Position numbers and translations under genes: made by a program. Positions 52,701 through 61,933 of a stretch of DNA of 64,000 bases are shown here, piece by piece. The notes below the pieces were generated by a model that was not told where the DNA came from, made no database searches, and was given only the letters and a program-made list of their open reading frames with translations. How positions within the stretch are numbered: position 1 is the first letter of the stretch; every line of letters begins with the position of its first letter. Source of the DNA: Oxytricha trifallax. Taxonomy: Eukaryota; Ciliophora; Spirotrichea; Sporadotrichida; Oxytrichidae. The stretch covers positions 1-64,000 of the forward strand of contig ARYC01000441.1 in NCBI GenBank assembly GCA_000711775.1, written 5' to 3'.

Positions 52701-55700
52701 TCATATACAACACAAAAAGTAATCTTTGATTTTTACTTTCCTAAGGAGGGCAATTTCACTCATTTCCCCTCAAGTGCCTCTCAAAATGAGAAGATTATTG
52801 CTAGAGCTTAAACCCATTAACTCAAGGTTGTCCATTCTTTCTCAATTAGGAAGTCAGCAACTTTTATGGATATTTTGATTACAGGATCTAAAGACGATAT
52901 TTTAGAGTTTTTGAGAACTAAAAACTTGAAGTAGGGAGAGATGGGCTTCTCATTCAGTTATATCTACTGGATGTTAAAGGATAAAGCATTTTACTAAAAG
53001 GCAATTGATATACTCAAAGAGAGATATATTTATGACCATACTGTCTGGAGTTTTGCTTTCTATCACAAAGACGATGAAGTGACAATGAAAGAATACTTAA
53101 AGATCACTAATTTCTCATAATATAATCCAGATATTGGCACCCATTTGCTAACCAAGCTTTTGAATGTTGAATCTTAAGATTATTAAATGAAGCATCTTGA
53201 CTACTACCCTATGATGAATGCTAGAGCTCATCTAGTAGGGGATGTTTAATAATGGGCTTTGAATAAGAATCTTAGATAAACTTTTGAGAAGCTGCTTAAC
53301 CACCTTATTTTAAAGGATGATTTAACATTAGAGGAGAAAATGATTCTTGTCTATAATTTCTAACTTTAAGATAGAATTCCTGATGCTATTAGATTACTTA
53401 ACTCAATTGAAATAGAAATGGAAAATCCAACAGAATCATTAAAAATCCAATACGACTATATGTCAGCTTACTTTGATTTCTTTACAGGTGTCAATTAAAA
53501 TAAACTATTTTTAATCAATTTTGGTGAAGCTGAGAGATACAAGACAGCAAGAACTATTGTAAGAAAGTATGAAGACTATCCAGTTGCTTCATGGAGAATA
53601 CTTTTCCTTGAAATCTTAGACTAATTAAACGAGCTTGACGGAGAAATAGAAGATTCCATGGATTTCGATGGAGAGTTGCTTACTGATGAGCAAAAGAGAT
53701 TAAAGCAAAAGAAGAGCGCTAAGAAAGAACCAAGACTTGAGGTTGAAGTAGAATCAGAGAATCAAAATATTCAGATTGAAGTTACTAATTTCAGATCAAT
53801 CGTTATCAAGTTCTACATTATAATATTTAAAATACACTTTAAATTTATTACTAATTATTCATATTGATGCTGAGATCTTATTCTCAAGGACTCCATTCCT
53901 GAAAGAGTCAACTAGTGAGTTTTCTTATGTAAAGCCTTGCCACATTATTCAAAAAGATCTTTCAGCTGCCTTAGATTTGAACGCTTCTATTGATACCATC
54001 ACTTATCTCCAACACCCACAAAAATTTGACTTGGAAATTCCAGAAAACTTAAAACACCAGAATATGGTGATTGAAATCAATGGAGAGGGGAAGTAGGTCT
54101 TCAAGACTTACTATCCAACACAAATTAAAGTCAATATTTTGGCTGAATATGGTGAACTCAAAGTCACTGATAGAGAAGGGAAAGTTTTACCAAAAGTCTA
54201 CGTCAAAGTATTCTATCAAAAGAAGGGAGGTTCAACTGCTTTGTTTTTTTATTTTATGTACTTAATTAAAGATGCATTCTATGTTCAAATAGAAAACTTT
54301 CCAGAAAATTACTCTATAATTTAATTAACTTCTCAAGCTAGCTTCTTCAAGGATGGATACACAGATATCAGAGGTAAATTTGAGTACGCATAGACAAGCG
54401 GAGACAAACTTAAGGAAGTGAGCAAATTCGCTATTTTCGTAATGAGTGACACCCTTGGTTCATTAATTAAGGAAGTTGACCCACCTAAGATGGAAGAAGG
54501 TGGTGAAAACACCACAGTTTCTTTTCTCATTTTTATGTATTTGAATTATTGGTTATATCTTATTTATATACTGTTTAATGAATATAAACAGTTTAACTTC
54601 AACAAAGAAAAGAATAGAGAATTTACTCCAAAGTATTAAACTCCAAGTAAGCCAAAAAGAAGTGAACAAGAAAATCGTGGTAATAATAAGTATTTACAAT
54701 AAGTTAAACAATATGAGCAGATCTATATAATAATTTTATTTTAACTTAAATTCAATTAATTTACTTAGAAACCCATAATTTTCACATTATCATATCTTAC
54801 AAAATAAAAATATTTTTTATGAATATCGGAAAAGATGGGGAAGGCATTGGAATTTTTATTGTATATAATTATGTGAGCATTAAAATTTGGAGGAGGGTAG
54901 TTTCCTAACCAATGTGTTGATAAAAAAGATTTTTAGGAAAGTTTCTAGGTCCATAAAATTAATATTTTTTTAATCAAAAAAATATTTCTTATAAAATTTT
55001 TTTGAGTAGCTATTTCAAATAATTGGATTTTTATTTATTAAAACTAGAGTATTAAACTCTGAATTAATATTCTTACTTATCATTTGTCTTAATTTTTATC
55101 ATAATTCGATTTATTTTTAACTTTCTCTAATCCATATTTACAAAATATGGGGGGGACCATATCTGAATCAAAGATATATTTTTATAGTTTAAATAAGTTC
55201 TTTTGTCTGTTCCGGATAATATTTGGGTCAGAGAACACGAAAGAATTATTTTTAATTACAAGAGACTTCTCCATAGTGTTGAAAACACATAAAGTTAGTC
55301 TAAGTTTTATCATAAAATTACAAATATTTTTTATTTTTATAATTATTTTTTTTCAATTTCTACAGTGTTAAACTATTTAACTTTCTCAAATTCTAGTCAA
55401 TAAGTTATCTATACAATATTACAAGATAAAAATACTTATTTAAAATGTAATGTTAAAGTAATTTATTTGTGTTGATAACTTATTGACTAGAATTTGAGAA
55501 AGTTAAATAGTTTAACACTGTAGAAATTGAAAAAAAATAATTATAAAAATAAAAAATATTTGTAATTTTATGATAAAACTTAGACTAACTTTATGTGTTT
55601 TCAACACTATGGAGAAGTCTCTTGTAATTAAAAATAATTCTTTCGTGTTCTCTGACCCAAATATTATCCGGAACAGACAAAAGAACTTATTTAAACTATA

Positions 55701-56940
55701 AAAAAATATCTTTGATTTAGATATGGGCCCCAAAATATTAAATAGATAAACTAACACTTCTTTTGAAAATTTCTTAAGAGTATTTCATATCCCCTTAACA
55801 ATCATTTATTAAAAAAAACATAAAATAAAAAGTTTTATGCTTAAAATTCTTAATAAATAAACATAAAAAATATAGGCCAGGAAACTTTTACAACCAAAAT
55901 TTTTAAATTAAAATTTAATTTCTCTAGCTAATACAGTAACACCAGGTTACGGAAAGGTTGGAGCTAAAAGGTTTACTTCTTCAGCGATGCCAATTAGAGC
56001 ATAAGCATCATCTAGAAATAATAATTAGTAAATGGAAATGATGTATGATTAATCCTCTGAAGAATGAGCTATAATTAAAATTAAATATTACGTAAATTAA
56101 TTTATAAATGCGAAGAGGATAATGATGAAAATGCTTGCGATAGTGATAATGATTCAATGGAGTGCAGCTTTAAAGAAGTCTCAAAGAAGAGAAAGATGAA
56201 GTAATCTAATAGAGACAGGGATAGAAGGTCTAGTTTCGACAGGGATGTAATGGGCGAGAGAAAAAGGTAGATTAAAATTGTTTTTATTGTATTTATATCT
56301 CAGATACTCTCATAATTAAAATAAAATAAGAATATAGCTTATTGTATACGAAGCAAGCCTTCATTTAATATAAATTTATTGATGATTAAAGCCTAAAGAC
56401 AGGCTTTTGAAGAGATTTAAAAAACCAGTGAATACATGGAAACACATTACTACTAATAAAACTTCAACAATCAAAACGAACATCTCTTATAATTCACAGG
56501 GTTCTGGTTTGATTACGCCGAACACCTCATTAACAAAAAGAGCTTAACCTCCCCATTTTTGAGTTTGAATTTTATTTAAAATGGTTCTAATGGCTTGGCT
56601 GCATTAATGACTTTCGCATTTTTAGACTTACCTATCAATGCAGAGGCTCATCAGTTTAAGACTAATGAATTACTTTATGTTATAATTTTTTTTATTTATA
56701 TGCTACGAATTAATTCTACCATTTCATGTTAATTAAGAAAGAAGTAAGAGAAGCTCCATTAGAGTTGACCAATGACATTCTTATTACTCACAGATACATT
56801 AAACTATTCTCAGTCATTATGAAATAAAGTGGTAGCTATCCCTGAGGAATTCTTGACAAACACAGCTTACTCATGTGAAGTAATAATGACAAACGTATCT
56901 CCTCAGTAAAAAGATTTCTCTATTTAAATTCAATTTTTTA
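46734..56940 (+). CDS. Very large multidomain protein gene, collinear MDSs; probably decayed
   Basis: Long plus-strand gene interrupted by short IESs with pointers. Start MSKISDSDRKAYEAYI at 46734. The N-terminal 150-250 residues are acidic and low-complexity. From 47950 to 50280 one long MDS reads as alternating beta-rich segments (for example VGLFIVEFIGNGMSS, KAFIYVNNESLL and FDKIEYILQNEKDFNLIRV), resembling macroglobulin-like folds; that is a weak inference. From 51.2 to 53.8 kb it is helix-rich (LDYYPMMNARAHLVGD, YKTARTIVRKYEDYP), like TPR-type arrays. Then beta-rich again (IDAEILFSRTPFL, FFKDGYTDIRGKFEYA). In-frame TGA codons at 51052 and 51196 and a frame break near 50295 suggest decay. 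The exact family is not recognised. Nothing marks the 3' end clearly. Confidence 0.7.
46875..47120 (+). CDS. Large gene, MDS 2
   Basis: Reads LASSEEDRQEAIKKLIPGSH, LYYHLYFIDRMKKVGGALLQ and onward to FMAYDSAQT. Ends in pointer AAACT (47116-47120 and 47196-47200); the IES is 80 bp and the frame is kept (DSAQ-TEEERNKVLE). Confidence 0.85.
47196..47682 (+). CDS. Large gene, MDS 3-4 (one unresolved IES inside)
   Basis: Reads TEEERNKVLEELVQKQLHLS, then acidic DESESQQDDLSSDEHSN, then NADDLLLL. After an IES near 47420-47500 (candidate pointer GATT), the frame continues ESMSRSRSRSGGRRRR and GFQNNDDEEYEDDS to ESEELLKFDI. Ends in pointer ATT (47680-47682 and 47703-47705), a 23-bp IES. Confidence 0.7.
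47703..47757 (+). CDS. Large gene, MDS 5
   Basis: Reads IPYEDIQNQEMQDDFIQE with four TAA/TAG as Gln. Pointer AAGAAC (47752-47757 and 47801-47806) joins to EPARIRSPQPRIK. Confidence 0.8.
47801..50300 (+). CDS. Large gene, main MDS
   Basis: About 830 codons uninterrupted by TGA when TAA/TAG are Gln. Begins with a basic region (KAKIAKRFQAKKSDEQDSKK), then AGFEHKIDFTKYHVKAVGDW, helical segments, then beta-rich segments to YILSIKDIKKEIHINVHRG and LMIFIQVQNS. A repeated TTCATTT near 50266 and 50308 may be the next pointer, but the joined frame is off by one. Not scrambled relative to its neighbours. Confidence 0.85.
50316..50375 (+). CDS. Large gene, short MDS before 50.4-kb IES
   Basis: Reads KRNCLMENKTTKQVVKIESV. 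Ends in pointer AGTT (50372-50375 and 50419-50422); the 47-bp IES begins AAAAGTAATATAT and also has GT..AG borders, so an intron is an alternative. Confidence 0.65.
50419..50524 (+). CDS. Large gene, MDS
   Basis: Reads VEEAKEGKSEIKVKIQDFSE then NCRVFIMANQFESSF. Pointer ATTT (50521-50524 and 50626-50629) with a 105-bp IES joins in frame to FPFALWKNIFMSDRELSDEY. Confidence 0.75.
50626..50824 (+). CDS. Large gene, MDS
   Basis: Reads FPFALWKNIFMSDRELSDEY, RYVFDRKYAERQLGNTLERP and RLVLKRQNFEIK. Pointer AGCT (50821-50824 and 50905-50908) continues in frame to KLQQQVQPVYQSIAPQARR. Confidence 0.75.
50905..51930 (+). pseudogene. Large gene, MDS with in-frame TGA codons
   Basis: Reads QQQVQPVYQSIAPQARRMDK, KYDDSDDEECY-TGA-GNSYGG, then YLNLNYFKHYSDKFVKMYSR, KYS-TGA-NLDSDQGFTYDK and a long open stretch AIPEFQNFLKHSALLI to HYLLGNQEEVSKYANIESFE. 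Frame and protein character are kept on both sides of each TGA. Confidence 0.7.
52290..53819 (+). CDS. Large gene, helical region (several MDSs)
   Basis: Helix-rich segments QRIENDKQFKQSSFNKIFDT, LMKEEDYRLLQMANQFCLRN, FYFPKEGNFTHFPSSASQNE, HLDYYPMMNARAHLVGDVQQ and KTARTIVRKYEDYPVASWRI, then acidic linker DSMDFDGELLTDEQKRLKQK and IEVTNFRSIVIKFYI. IESs near 52430-52460 and 52690-52730 were not resolved to pointers. Ends in pointer ATT (53817-53819 and 53863-53865), a 46-bp IES. Confidence 0.75.
53863..54660 (+). CDS. Large gene, C-terminal beta-rich region (MDSs with two small IESs)
   Basis: Reads IDAEILFSRTPFLKESTSEF, SYVKPCHIIQKDLSAALDLN, VKVFYQKKGGSTA-FYVQIEN (36-bp IES 54240-54275, pointer TGC), FFKDGYTDIRGKFEYAQTSG and KFAIFVMSDTLGSLIKEVDP. 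A further IES lies near 54521-54594 (repeat ACAGTTT), but the frame of the following low-complexity stretch FTPKYQTPSKPKRSEQEN does not match that join exactly. Confidence 0.75.
54889..55895. mobile_element. MITE copy 4, divergent, split by a palindromic element
   Basis: Left GGAGGAGGGTAGTTTCCT and inner TAGGAAAGTTTCTAGG match the doubled terminal motif of the other copies. The right end is CAGGAAACTTTTACAACC. Flanked by AAAATTT (54882-54888 and 55896-55902). It interrupts the large gene between the KPKRSEQENRG-type stretch and NTVTPGYGKVGAKRF, so it sits in an IES. Confidence 0.75.
55149..55731. mobile_element. 583-bp palindromic foldback element
   Basis: Arms 55149-55409 and 55474-55731 are nearly perfect inverted repeats with a 64-bp loop. 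Termini are G-rich and C-rich (GGGGGGACCATATCT / AGATATGGGCCCC). Flanked by AAAATAT direct repeats (55142-55148 and 55732-55738). The mirror-image frames in the two arms (SLNKFFCLFRIIFGSENTKE in both) are a consequence of the palindrome. Confidence 0.88.
55925..56940 (+). CDS. Large gene, 3' MDSs
   Basis: Coding-like blocks in order: NTVTPGYGKVGAKRFTSSAM, PIRAQASSRNNNQQMEMMYD, CEEDNDENACDSDNDSMECS, KEVSKKRKMKQSNRDRDRRS, ETHYYQQNFNNQNEHLLQFT, FWFDYAEHLINKKSLTSPFL, LAALMTFAFLDLPINAEAHQ and KEVREAPLELTNDILITHRY. IESs lie near 56065-56110, 56275-56400 and 56660-56720. Individual pointers were not worked out. A TGA follows QSGSYP near 56843. The true end of the gene is not clear. Confidence 0.65.
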
Positions 56941-57139
56941 TTTGTAAGACCCTATGAATTTTTTAAAGAATTAAAATAAAGGGGTACAATTGATTAATTA
57001 AGAATTATTATTATATTGTCTAAAATCAATTAAAAATAGCGTAAAAGATAATATACACACCTTGATTGGTTTATTTTATATGGAAAATAATTCGAGCCAA
57101 TGGCTTTAATTATTAGTCTAAATAGATTAAATTTACGCC
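56941..57139. other. AT-rich spacer before TBE D
   Basis: No coding signal. Ends with the AAT target (57140-57142) of TBE D. Confidence 0.6.
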
Positions 57140-57357
57140 AATCAAAACCCCAAAACCCCTTAGTGAGGTTTATAAGTGAATTGATTTGTAGGGTATAGTT
57201 GGGGTCTTATTGGGGTTAGTAGAGAAATTAGGCCAATTTGCAAAATGAGAAATAGAAATTAACGAAATTTAGGATCTATTTATGATGAGTAATATTTAGA
57301 TTTACTGCTTAAGCTTAGGCATGGTACAAGTATTAATATAGACTTAGTCAAACCATA

Positions 57358-58297
57358 ATGAATTATGCAGCTATAGCAAAAATCCTGTGCAAGAGTGCCT
57401 CAACAGTTAGGTATAATTGCTTGTTGGCTGTTAAGCATTATAATTCAGGCACTTGAAAGCATCCTGCAAGAAAATAAAAGTTCTCACGCACCATATTGAC
57501 TACCTCTGTGATTCGAAGACTTTAAAGTATTGGGCACACTTTCCACTAGACTAGCGAGCTGTGATGTTTCATCGCAAGTTTCCTGACATGCGTATCTCTC
57601 CATAAACTATAGCCAACATTTATAGAAGAAATGGCATTACTTTCAAGACTGTCAACAGAGTGAAGAGAGTGATTGATTTTACAGTGCCATTATATAGTAT
57701 AAATTAAACTATATATATGATTAAATGCAGAGGGCTATTGACAATAACATCAAGTTCATACACGCTGATGAAGCTGTGTTTACCTTCAACACTTATAAGT
57801 CTTGGTATAAGAAGTATGATAATATAGAAGTCTACGATTAGAAAGTAAAGGTTGTAACCCATGCAATTTTAGCAGGTATTAGTGAAGACTCTGGGTTAGA
57901 AAGTTATGTTATTCATCCTCGCTCTATTGAGCGAGAGTAGTACATAGAGTTCCTACATAAGCTGAGAGATAAATACAATGATTAAGAGATCATCCTGTTT
58001 GACAACCTCTCAGTTCATAAGACTAAGGAGTCTAAGAAAGCTTATGAAGAGTTAAACATTACTCCTGTATACAATGTTCCTTACAGCCCTTAATTTAATG
58101 GAATCGAATTCTAAAGGAGATAAATAAAGACCCACTACAAGAAACTACTGCTATATCACCTAATGCATGACTTGCCTATAGATACAGTAGACTTGATTCA
58201 GAGTAGCTGCAAGAGAGTAAGCATAGATAAGACAACAGTTTGTGCGAGAGAAGGAAGAATGAATGTTTATAAATAAGTTTTAGATTTAAATGAATGA
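57358..58297 (+). pseudogene. TBE 42-kDa DDE transposase, copy D, two N-terminal breaks
   Basis: Start MNYAAIAKILCKSASTVRYN, stop TGA 58295-58297. The catalytic part is open: FIHADEAVFTF (Asp), EIILFDNLSVHKTKES (Asp) and YSPQFNGIEF (Glu), followed by the KLLLYHLMHDLPIDTVDLIQ tail. Breaks: in-frame TGA after GGC ACT at about codon 33 (the same codon as in copy A), and a one-base deletion in AGTTCTCACGCACC near 57485 relative to copy A. The first 45 or so codons are therefore out of frame with the catalytic domain. TBE transposases are known in Oxytricha to be expressed and needed for genome rearrangement; this copy would need a downstream start. Confidence 0.88.
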
Positions 58298-58303
58298 ATA
58301 AGT

Positions 58304-59091
58304 TCACATATTAAATTAACCCAGAAAGGGATTAGGCTTCTCCTTCTTCTCCTCTTCTTATGGCTTGCTTGGGCCCATATTTCTTCTCTTAGTGCCAGCT
58401 CCTGCATCTATGTTCATTTCATCTGGCTTTTGAAAATCTTTATATAGTCTCTTGCTCACTTCATGAATAGTCTATGACTTTCTCTCTCTGTGAACCTTTG
58501 CATGTTCTTTCATTAGCAATATACCAGTTCCAGGTTTCCCTACAAAGTTATGTGTCAAAGCTTACTAGAGAGGTATGGATGCTTCTTAAGCTCCGCAAGC
58601 AAGGTCTCGCTTATTAGTATGCCTTGCTTCTTTTAATCTTATGGAGAAATAGAATAGCGTTTCTTGTGAGCTTCTTCGATCTCTCTGAGATAGCTCTCTC
58701 TTAAAGTGCCAAGAACACCAAAGAAGAAGCTCCTTTCTGGAAGTTTGTTAGAGAGTTATTTCTTGGTAGGAAGATAAACTTCCAACTCTTCATCTTTCAT
58801 CGCATCATCGTAGAGATTAGTGAGTAAAATCTCTGGGTATTTTGGAATTTCAATCAACTTTATTCCATTTTCTTTGAAGGCTTTCTTCTCATCACAGAGT
58901 ATCGCTCTTAGAAATGAGATTTTGGTACCTTCCATCGTTGGAAGGAATAAACCCACTATAGTATATGATTAAGTATATATCACATGCTTACCATGCTGAG
59001 TGAGGTATCGATAGAGATCTTCCTTGCTTCTAAATCTTGAGATCATTTCTTAAGCTTCAACTCTCTTCATTGCAGTACTTATAGATTCCAT
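58304..59091 (-). CDS. TBE 22-kDa-type protein, copy D, intact with 26-nt intron
   Basis: Start MESISTAMKRVEAQEMISRF at 59091. Continues VGLFLPTMEGTKISFLRAIL, NLYDDAMKDEELEVYLPTKK, LPERSFFFGVLGTLRESYLR, HPYLS-intron-RKPGTGILLMKEHAKVHR, ending KRRNMGPSKPQEEEKKEK..GQFNM with TGA at 58304-58306. About 253 residues after splicing. TAA/TAG are Gln. The N-terminal VIYTQSYTIVGLFLPTM could form a hydrophobic beta core. Function unknown; a basic C-terminus suggests nucleic-acid or protein contacts. It lies between the two other TBE genes on the opposite strand, and its 3' end is 7 bp from the transposase stop. Confidence 0.85.
58540..58565 (-). other. 26-nt spliceosomal intron in TBE 22-kDa gene, copy D
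   Basis: On the minus strand GTAAGCTTTG..ATAACTTTGTAG. Without splicing the frame meets TGA inside it; with splicing YLS-RKPGTGILL continues in frame. Same position and length as in copy F (22288-22313). Confidence 0.85.
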
Positions 59092-59159
59092 CCTTGTTCC
59101 TTCTCTTATTATTGAATTTCAAATTTTAATATATAGAGTTCTGGATCCTACTGCTTAAA

Positions 59160-59480
59160 AATCTTAGTATTAAATATGGGCATCTTATAGGAGGTCAACC
59201 TGGTAAGGATACGTGGAGAAAGCTGGCAGAAGCTGTAACAAACTTCAGAGATGGAGCTCCATTTTTATCAATTTAGTTCCATTAAATTAGTACTAAATTT
59301 GTTTAAATTTAATTAGTACCGGTACTAAATTCGTTTAAATTTAATTGGTACCAATTTAATAGTACCAATACTTAATTAGTACCTAGTTTTAAACTAATGA
59401 GGTTTTAATGGAAAAGTTCCAAAATGGTTCAAAACCTAATTGGTACCAGTACCAACCCGATTTTATACTTGGTTGGTACC
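59160..59480. promoter_or_regulatory. Divergent intergenic region of TBE D with GTAC repeats
   Basis: Between the diverging 22-kDa and 57-kDa genes. Contains a block conserved in copies B (3000-3050), D (59165-59215) and F (21640-21700), with core CTTATAGGAGGTCAAC. This is followed by a field of GTAC-centred units (AATTAGTACC, GGTACTAA, TTGGTACC) spaced irregularly. Probably holds the promoters of both genes; no experimental support. Confidence 0.45.
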
Positions 59481-59658
59481 AAAATCAAAATTATTAAGTA
59501 TGAAATTAGAAGAATTATATTTATAAACTAAGCATAAATATAATCTATAACACCTCAAATTCAACCATAATTGTTGTCGTATCAACTCCTATACAGAGTG
59601 ACTATAACCAGAAAGGTTATTAGAGCTTAATAATACAAATTTAAATTTGAATTTAAAC

Positions 59659-61107
59659 ATGGCGGCTAACTTAAATCGTAAGGCAGTTTCTCTTGGAACA
59701 GGTTAATCATTACACAACTTTGGCTCCTCCAAGAAACCAGAAGTAATCTATATTGAAAGGGAGGTTGGGCTAAGAGCTCTAGAGTTTGAAGCAGAGGTCT
59801 TTAAAATTGAAGTTTAAAACAAGAAATAGAGTGCAAAGGTGGGAGCTTAAACATAAATTGAATTGATTGAGGAAGAAAAGGAACAGCAACAGATAGACAA
59901 AGTTAAAATATTTTAATGTGAAGACTGCTAAAATTTCTTCTCAGCTAAGTCAAGCTTGAAGAGGCACATCAAAGAGATACACTCTGGTAGAGCTAAGATC
60001 TACTTTAAGCATGATAAAGTAGATGGTAGGTATTAGTGCACAACATGCATGAAGTCTTATACTCACTCAGCCAAAGTAAAGAGGCATATGCAAAAGCACC
60101 ACTTAAGCGAATTCCTGATTAAAGATGAAGAAACTTAAAAGCTTATACCTGCTAAAAGAAAAAACAACTCTCTTGAGTCATAAAGAGAACAGGAGGAGAG
60201 GCTCAAGAGACAGAAGCGATTTGAATCAATGAATCTGCCAGCAAATGGTACTCTTATAGCATGTCTTTAAGAAAGAGCTATGTATATACCTGCATTGAAT
60301 GCAATTAATATTGACAGCTGTATTGAAAATTACTTGCATTTTGACCTGCCAAAAAAGGCTAAACTTATAGTGGTTGATGAGTATGCTTACAAAGTATATC
60401 CTTTCAAGCATCTCATTGAAAACGAGCAGTATCAAAATGAATTTGCAAATGAATACATAATCTTGAGAGAGGCTTAGAAAAAATAGTTTAAAAACTTACT
60501 TAGACTCGATGGAGTTATTCTTGGGCATGGCTTTGTTGCATTAAGACTAAAAAAGTTTGAAATGACTTTGAGAGAGTATCTTTATCAAAATAGATATCCA
60601 GATGATTTAAATGAGATACTGTCAGAAATCATTAAGGGTGTTTAAGAACTTCATGAACTTGGGTATGTACATAGAGATTTGAAGCCTGAAAATGTTATGT
60701 TGAATCTCTGTCCATTAGAAATTGTAGTCATTGATTTCAATAGAGCGATAAGATAAGAAATAGTGACTTTGGCTAAGGTGCTTGGCAGACCAGGATACTT
60801 TCCAATCAGGGAGAAGTGGACTAATGGCTTTGTTTAATGGGATGTTTGGGCAGTTGCTGCCATAATCTTAGAGTGCGATATGGAAAGTATGTCATACTTT
60901 GGAACAAAGCACGAAAAATAATCAATAAGTTTGGCTTCTAAACATATATAACAGGAAGATGTCTGCAATGAAATTAAAAGGCTTGTAGAGATGATAATCG
61001 TTAGAGCTCCAGCTTATCCAAGACAATCGTTAGAAGACATACATGAACCACTCCAGAGAGCTAGATTCAAGAGGTACCACAAAGATAAGCAGATAAAATT
61101 TGTTTGA
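59659..61107 (+). CDS. TBE 57-kDa zinc-finger/protein-kinase-like protein, copy D, intact
   Basis: A single open frame of 482 codons with 20 or more TAA/TAG codons as Gln and the stop TGA at 61105-61107. Residues 1-80 are acidic/basic. Two C2H2-type fingers follow: C87-x2-C90 with His near 103-108 (SSLKRHIKEIH), and QCTTCMKSYTHSAKVKRHMQ about 40 residues later. A kinase-like domain follows: AYKVYP with Lys about 245, NEYIILREAQ (helix C), ELGYVHRDLKPENVMLN (HRD 338-340), VVIDFNRA (D359-F-N361 in place of DFG), PGYFPIREKW and DVWAVAAIILECDM. Catalytic Lys and both Asp are present; the Gly of DFG is Asn, so activity is uncertain. The family is part of TBE elements; its role is unknown. Confidence 0.95.
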
Positions 61108-61246
61108 ATTAAGTACACTAATAATCATTAAATATTCATTAAATTCACAAAAAACCTGCGTTTTCTCTACTAACCCCAATAAGACCCCAACTATACCCTA
61201 CAAATCAAAGCACTTATAAACCTCACTAAGGGGTTTTGGGGTTTTG

Positions 61247-61933
61247 AATGAGAAGAGGTTTTGGGTGTCAAGACTGCCTGCGCAGCTATTCTTGGGGAAT
61301 GCAGTGATCATATCAGTGGATAAATCAAACTTCAGGAGCAATAATTTGTCTCCACCTATACTCCCATCGCAATTGCGAAGCAGCAAGTCAACCAGCGGTT
61401 GGGGTCTTACGGGGTCTTGGCTCGAAATCTCTCAATCACTAAGAAATCAGCTAAAAGATAGCAATTTTTGATGAGCTTTGTGGCTGCATTTACTAAGGAT
61501 AAGCTGGTCTCCAGCCAAATCACTGAAAGGGCCTTCGATGCTGTACTGTTTGAGAACTTCCTCTACCACATCCTGCGCCAGCTGCGCACAGACAAGGATC
61601 TCGCCCAGAAGAAGATTGTGCTGCTCATGGACAACGCAGTCATTCATAAGTATTCAGAGGTGTTGGAGACTAAGTCAAGGTCACTTTCCTTCTTAATGCA
61701 GAGTATTCACCCTGGCTTAACCCCATCGAGCAGTTGTTCTCCTATATCAAGAGGCATCTCCACTAGAAGCAAGCAGACAGCAAGTAAGTATACTAGGCTT
61801 AACCTATTGTAGGATCCATCTGGTGAAGCGGCTCTCTCAGATTCTGAAGTCCATGACCAAGACAGACGTGAACAAGCTCTGGGCTTTCAGTGTGAAGCAG
61901 TGGTGCAGCACCATCAAGCATGGATTTGTGTGA
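61247..61933 (+). pseudogene. DDE transposase relic of a third family, with 29-nt intron
   Basis: The reading frame switches twice. First part: FWVSRLPAQLFLGNAVIISV then DKSNFRSNN (first Asp). After a shift near 61345: LGSYGVLARNLSITKKSAKR, QQFLMSFVAAFTKDKLVSSQ, LFENFLYHILRQLRTDKDLA, KIVLLMDNAVIHK (second Asp). After a shift near 61674: VTFLLNAEYSPWLNPIEQLF (Glu). An intron GTAAGTATAC..CCTATTGTAG at 61784-61812 joins DSK to IHLVKRLSQILKSM; stop TGA 61931-61933. It is Tc1/IS630-like (DDE, PIEQ) but distinct from the other two transposases here. The N-terminus is missing and TBE D abuts it directly. Confidence 0.75.

Larger units (their letters stand above)
57143..61246 (+). mobile_element. Full-length TBE transposon D (4104 bp)
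   Basis: Left end CAAAACCCCAAAACCCC at 57143, right end GGGGTTTTGGGGTTTTG to 61246, perfect AAT target duplication (57140-57142 and 61247-61249). Long terminal inverted repeats extend well beyond the telomere-like part (TTAGTGAGGTTTATAAGTG..TAGGGTATAGTTGGGGTCTTATTGGGGTTAGTAGAGAAA on the left, its complement on the right). Gene order: 42-kDa transposase (+), 22-kDa type (-), 57-kDa zinc finger/kinase (+). This is the best preserved TBE in the window. Confidence 0.97.

Noticed and set aside
55147..55757. Two nearly identical proteins on opposite strands (SLNKFFCLFRIIF..)
   Set aside because: They are the two arms of one palindrome. There is no independent evidence that either is translated.
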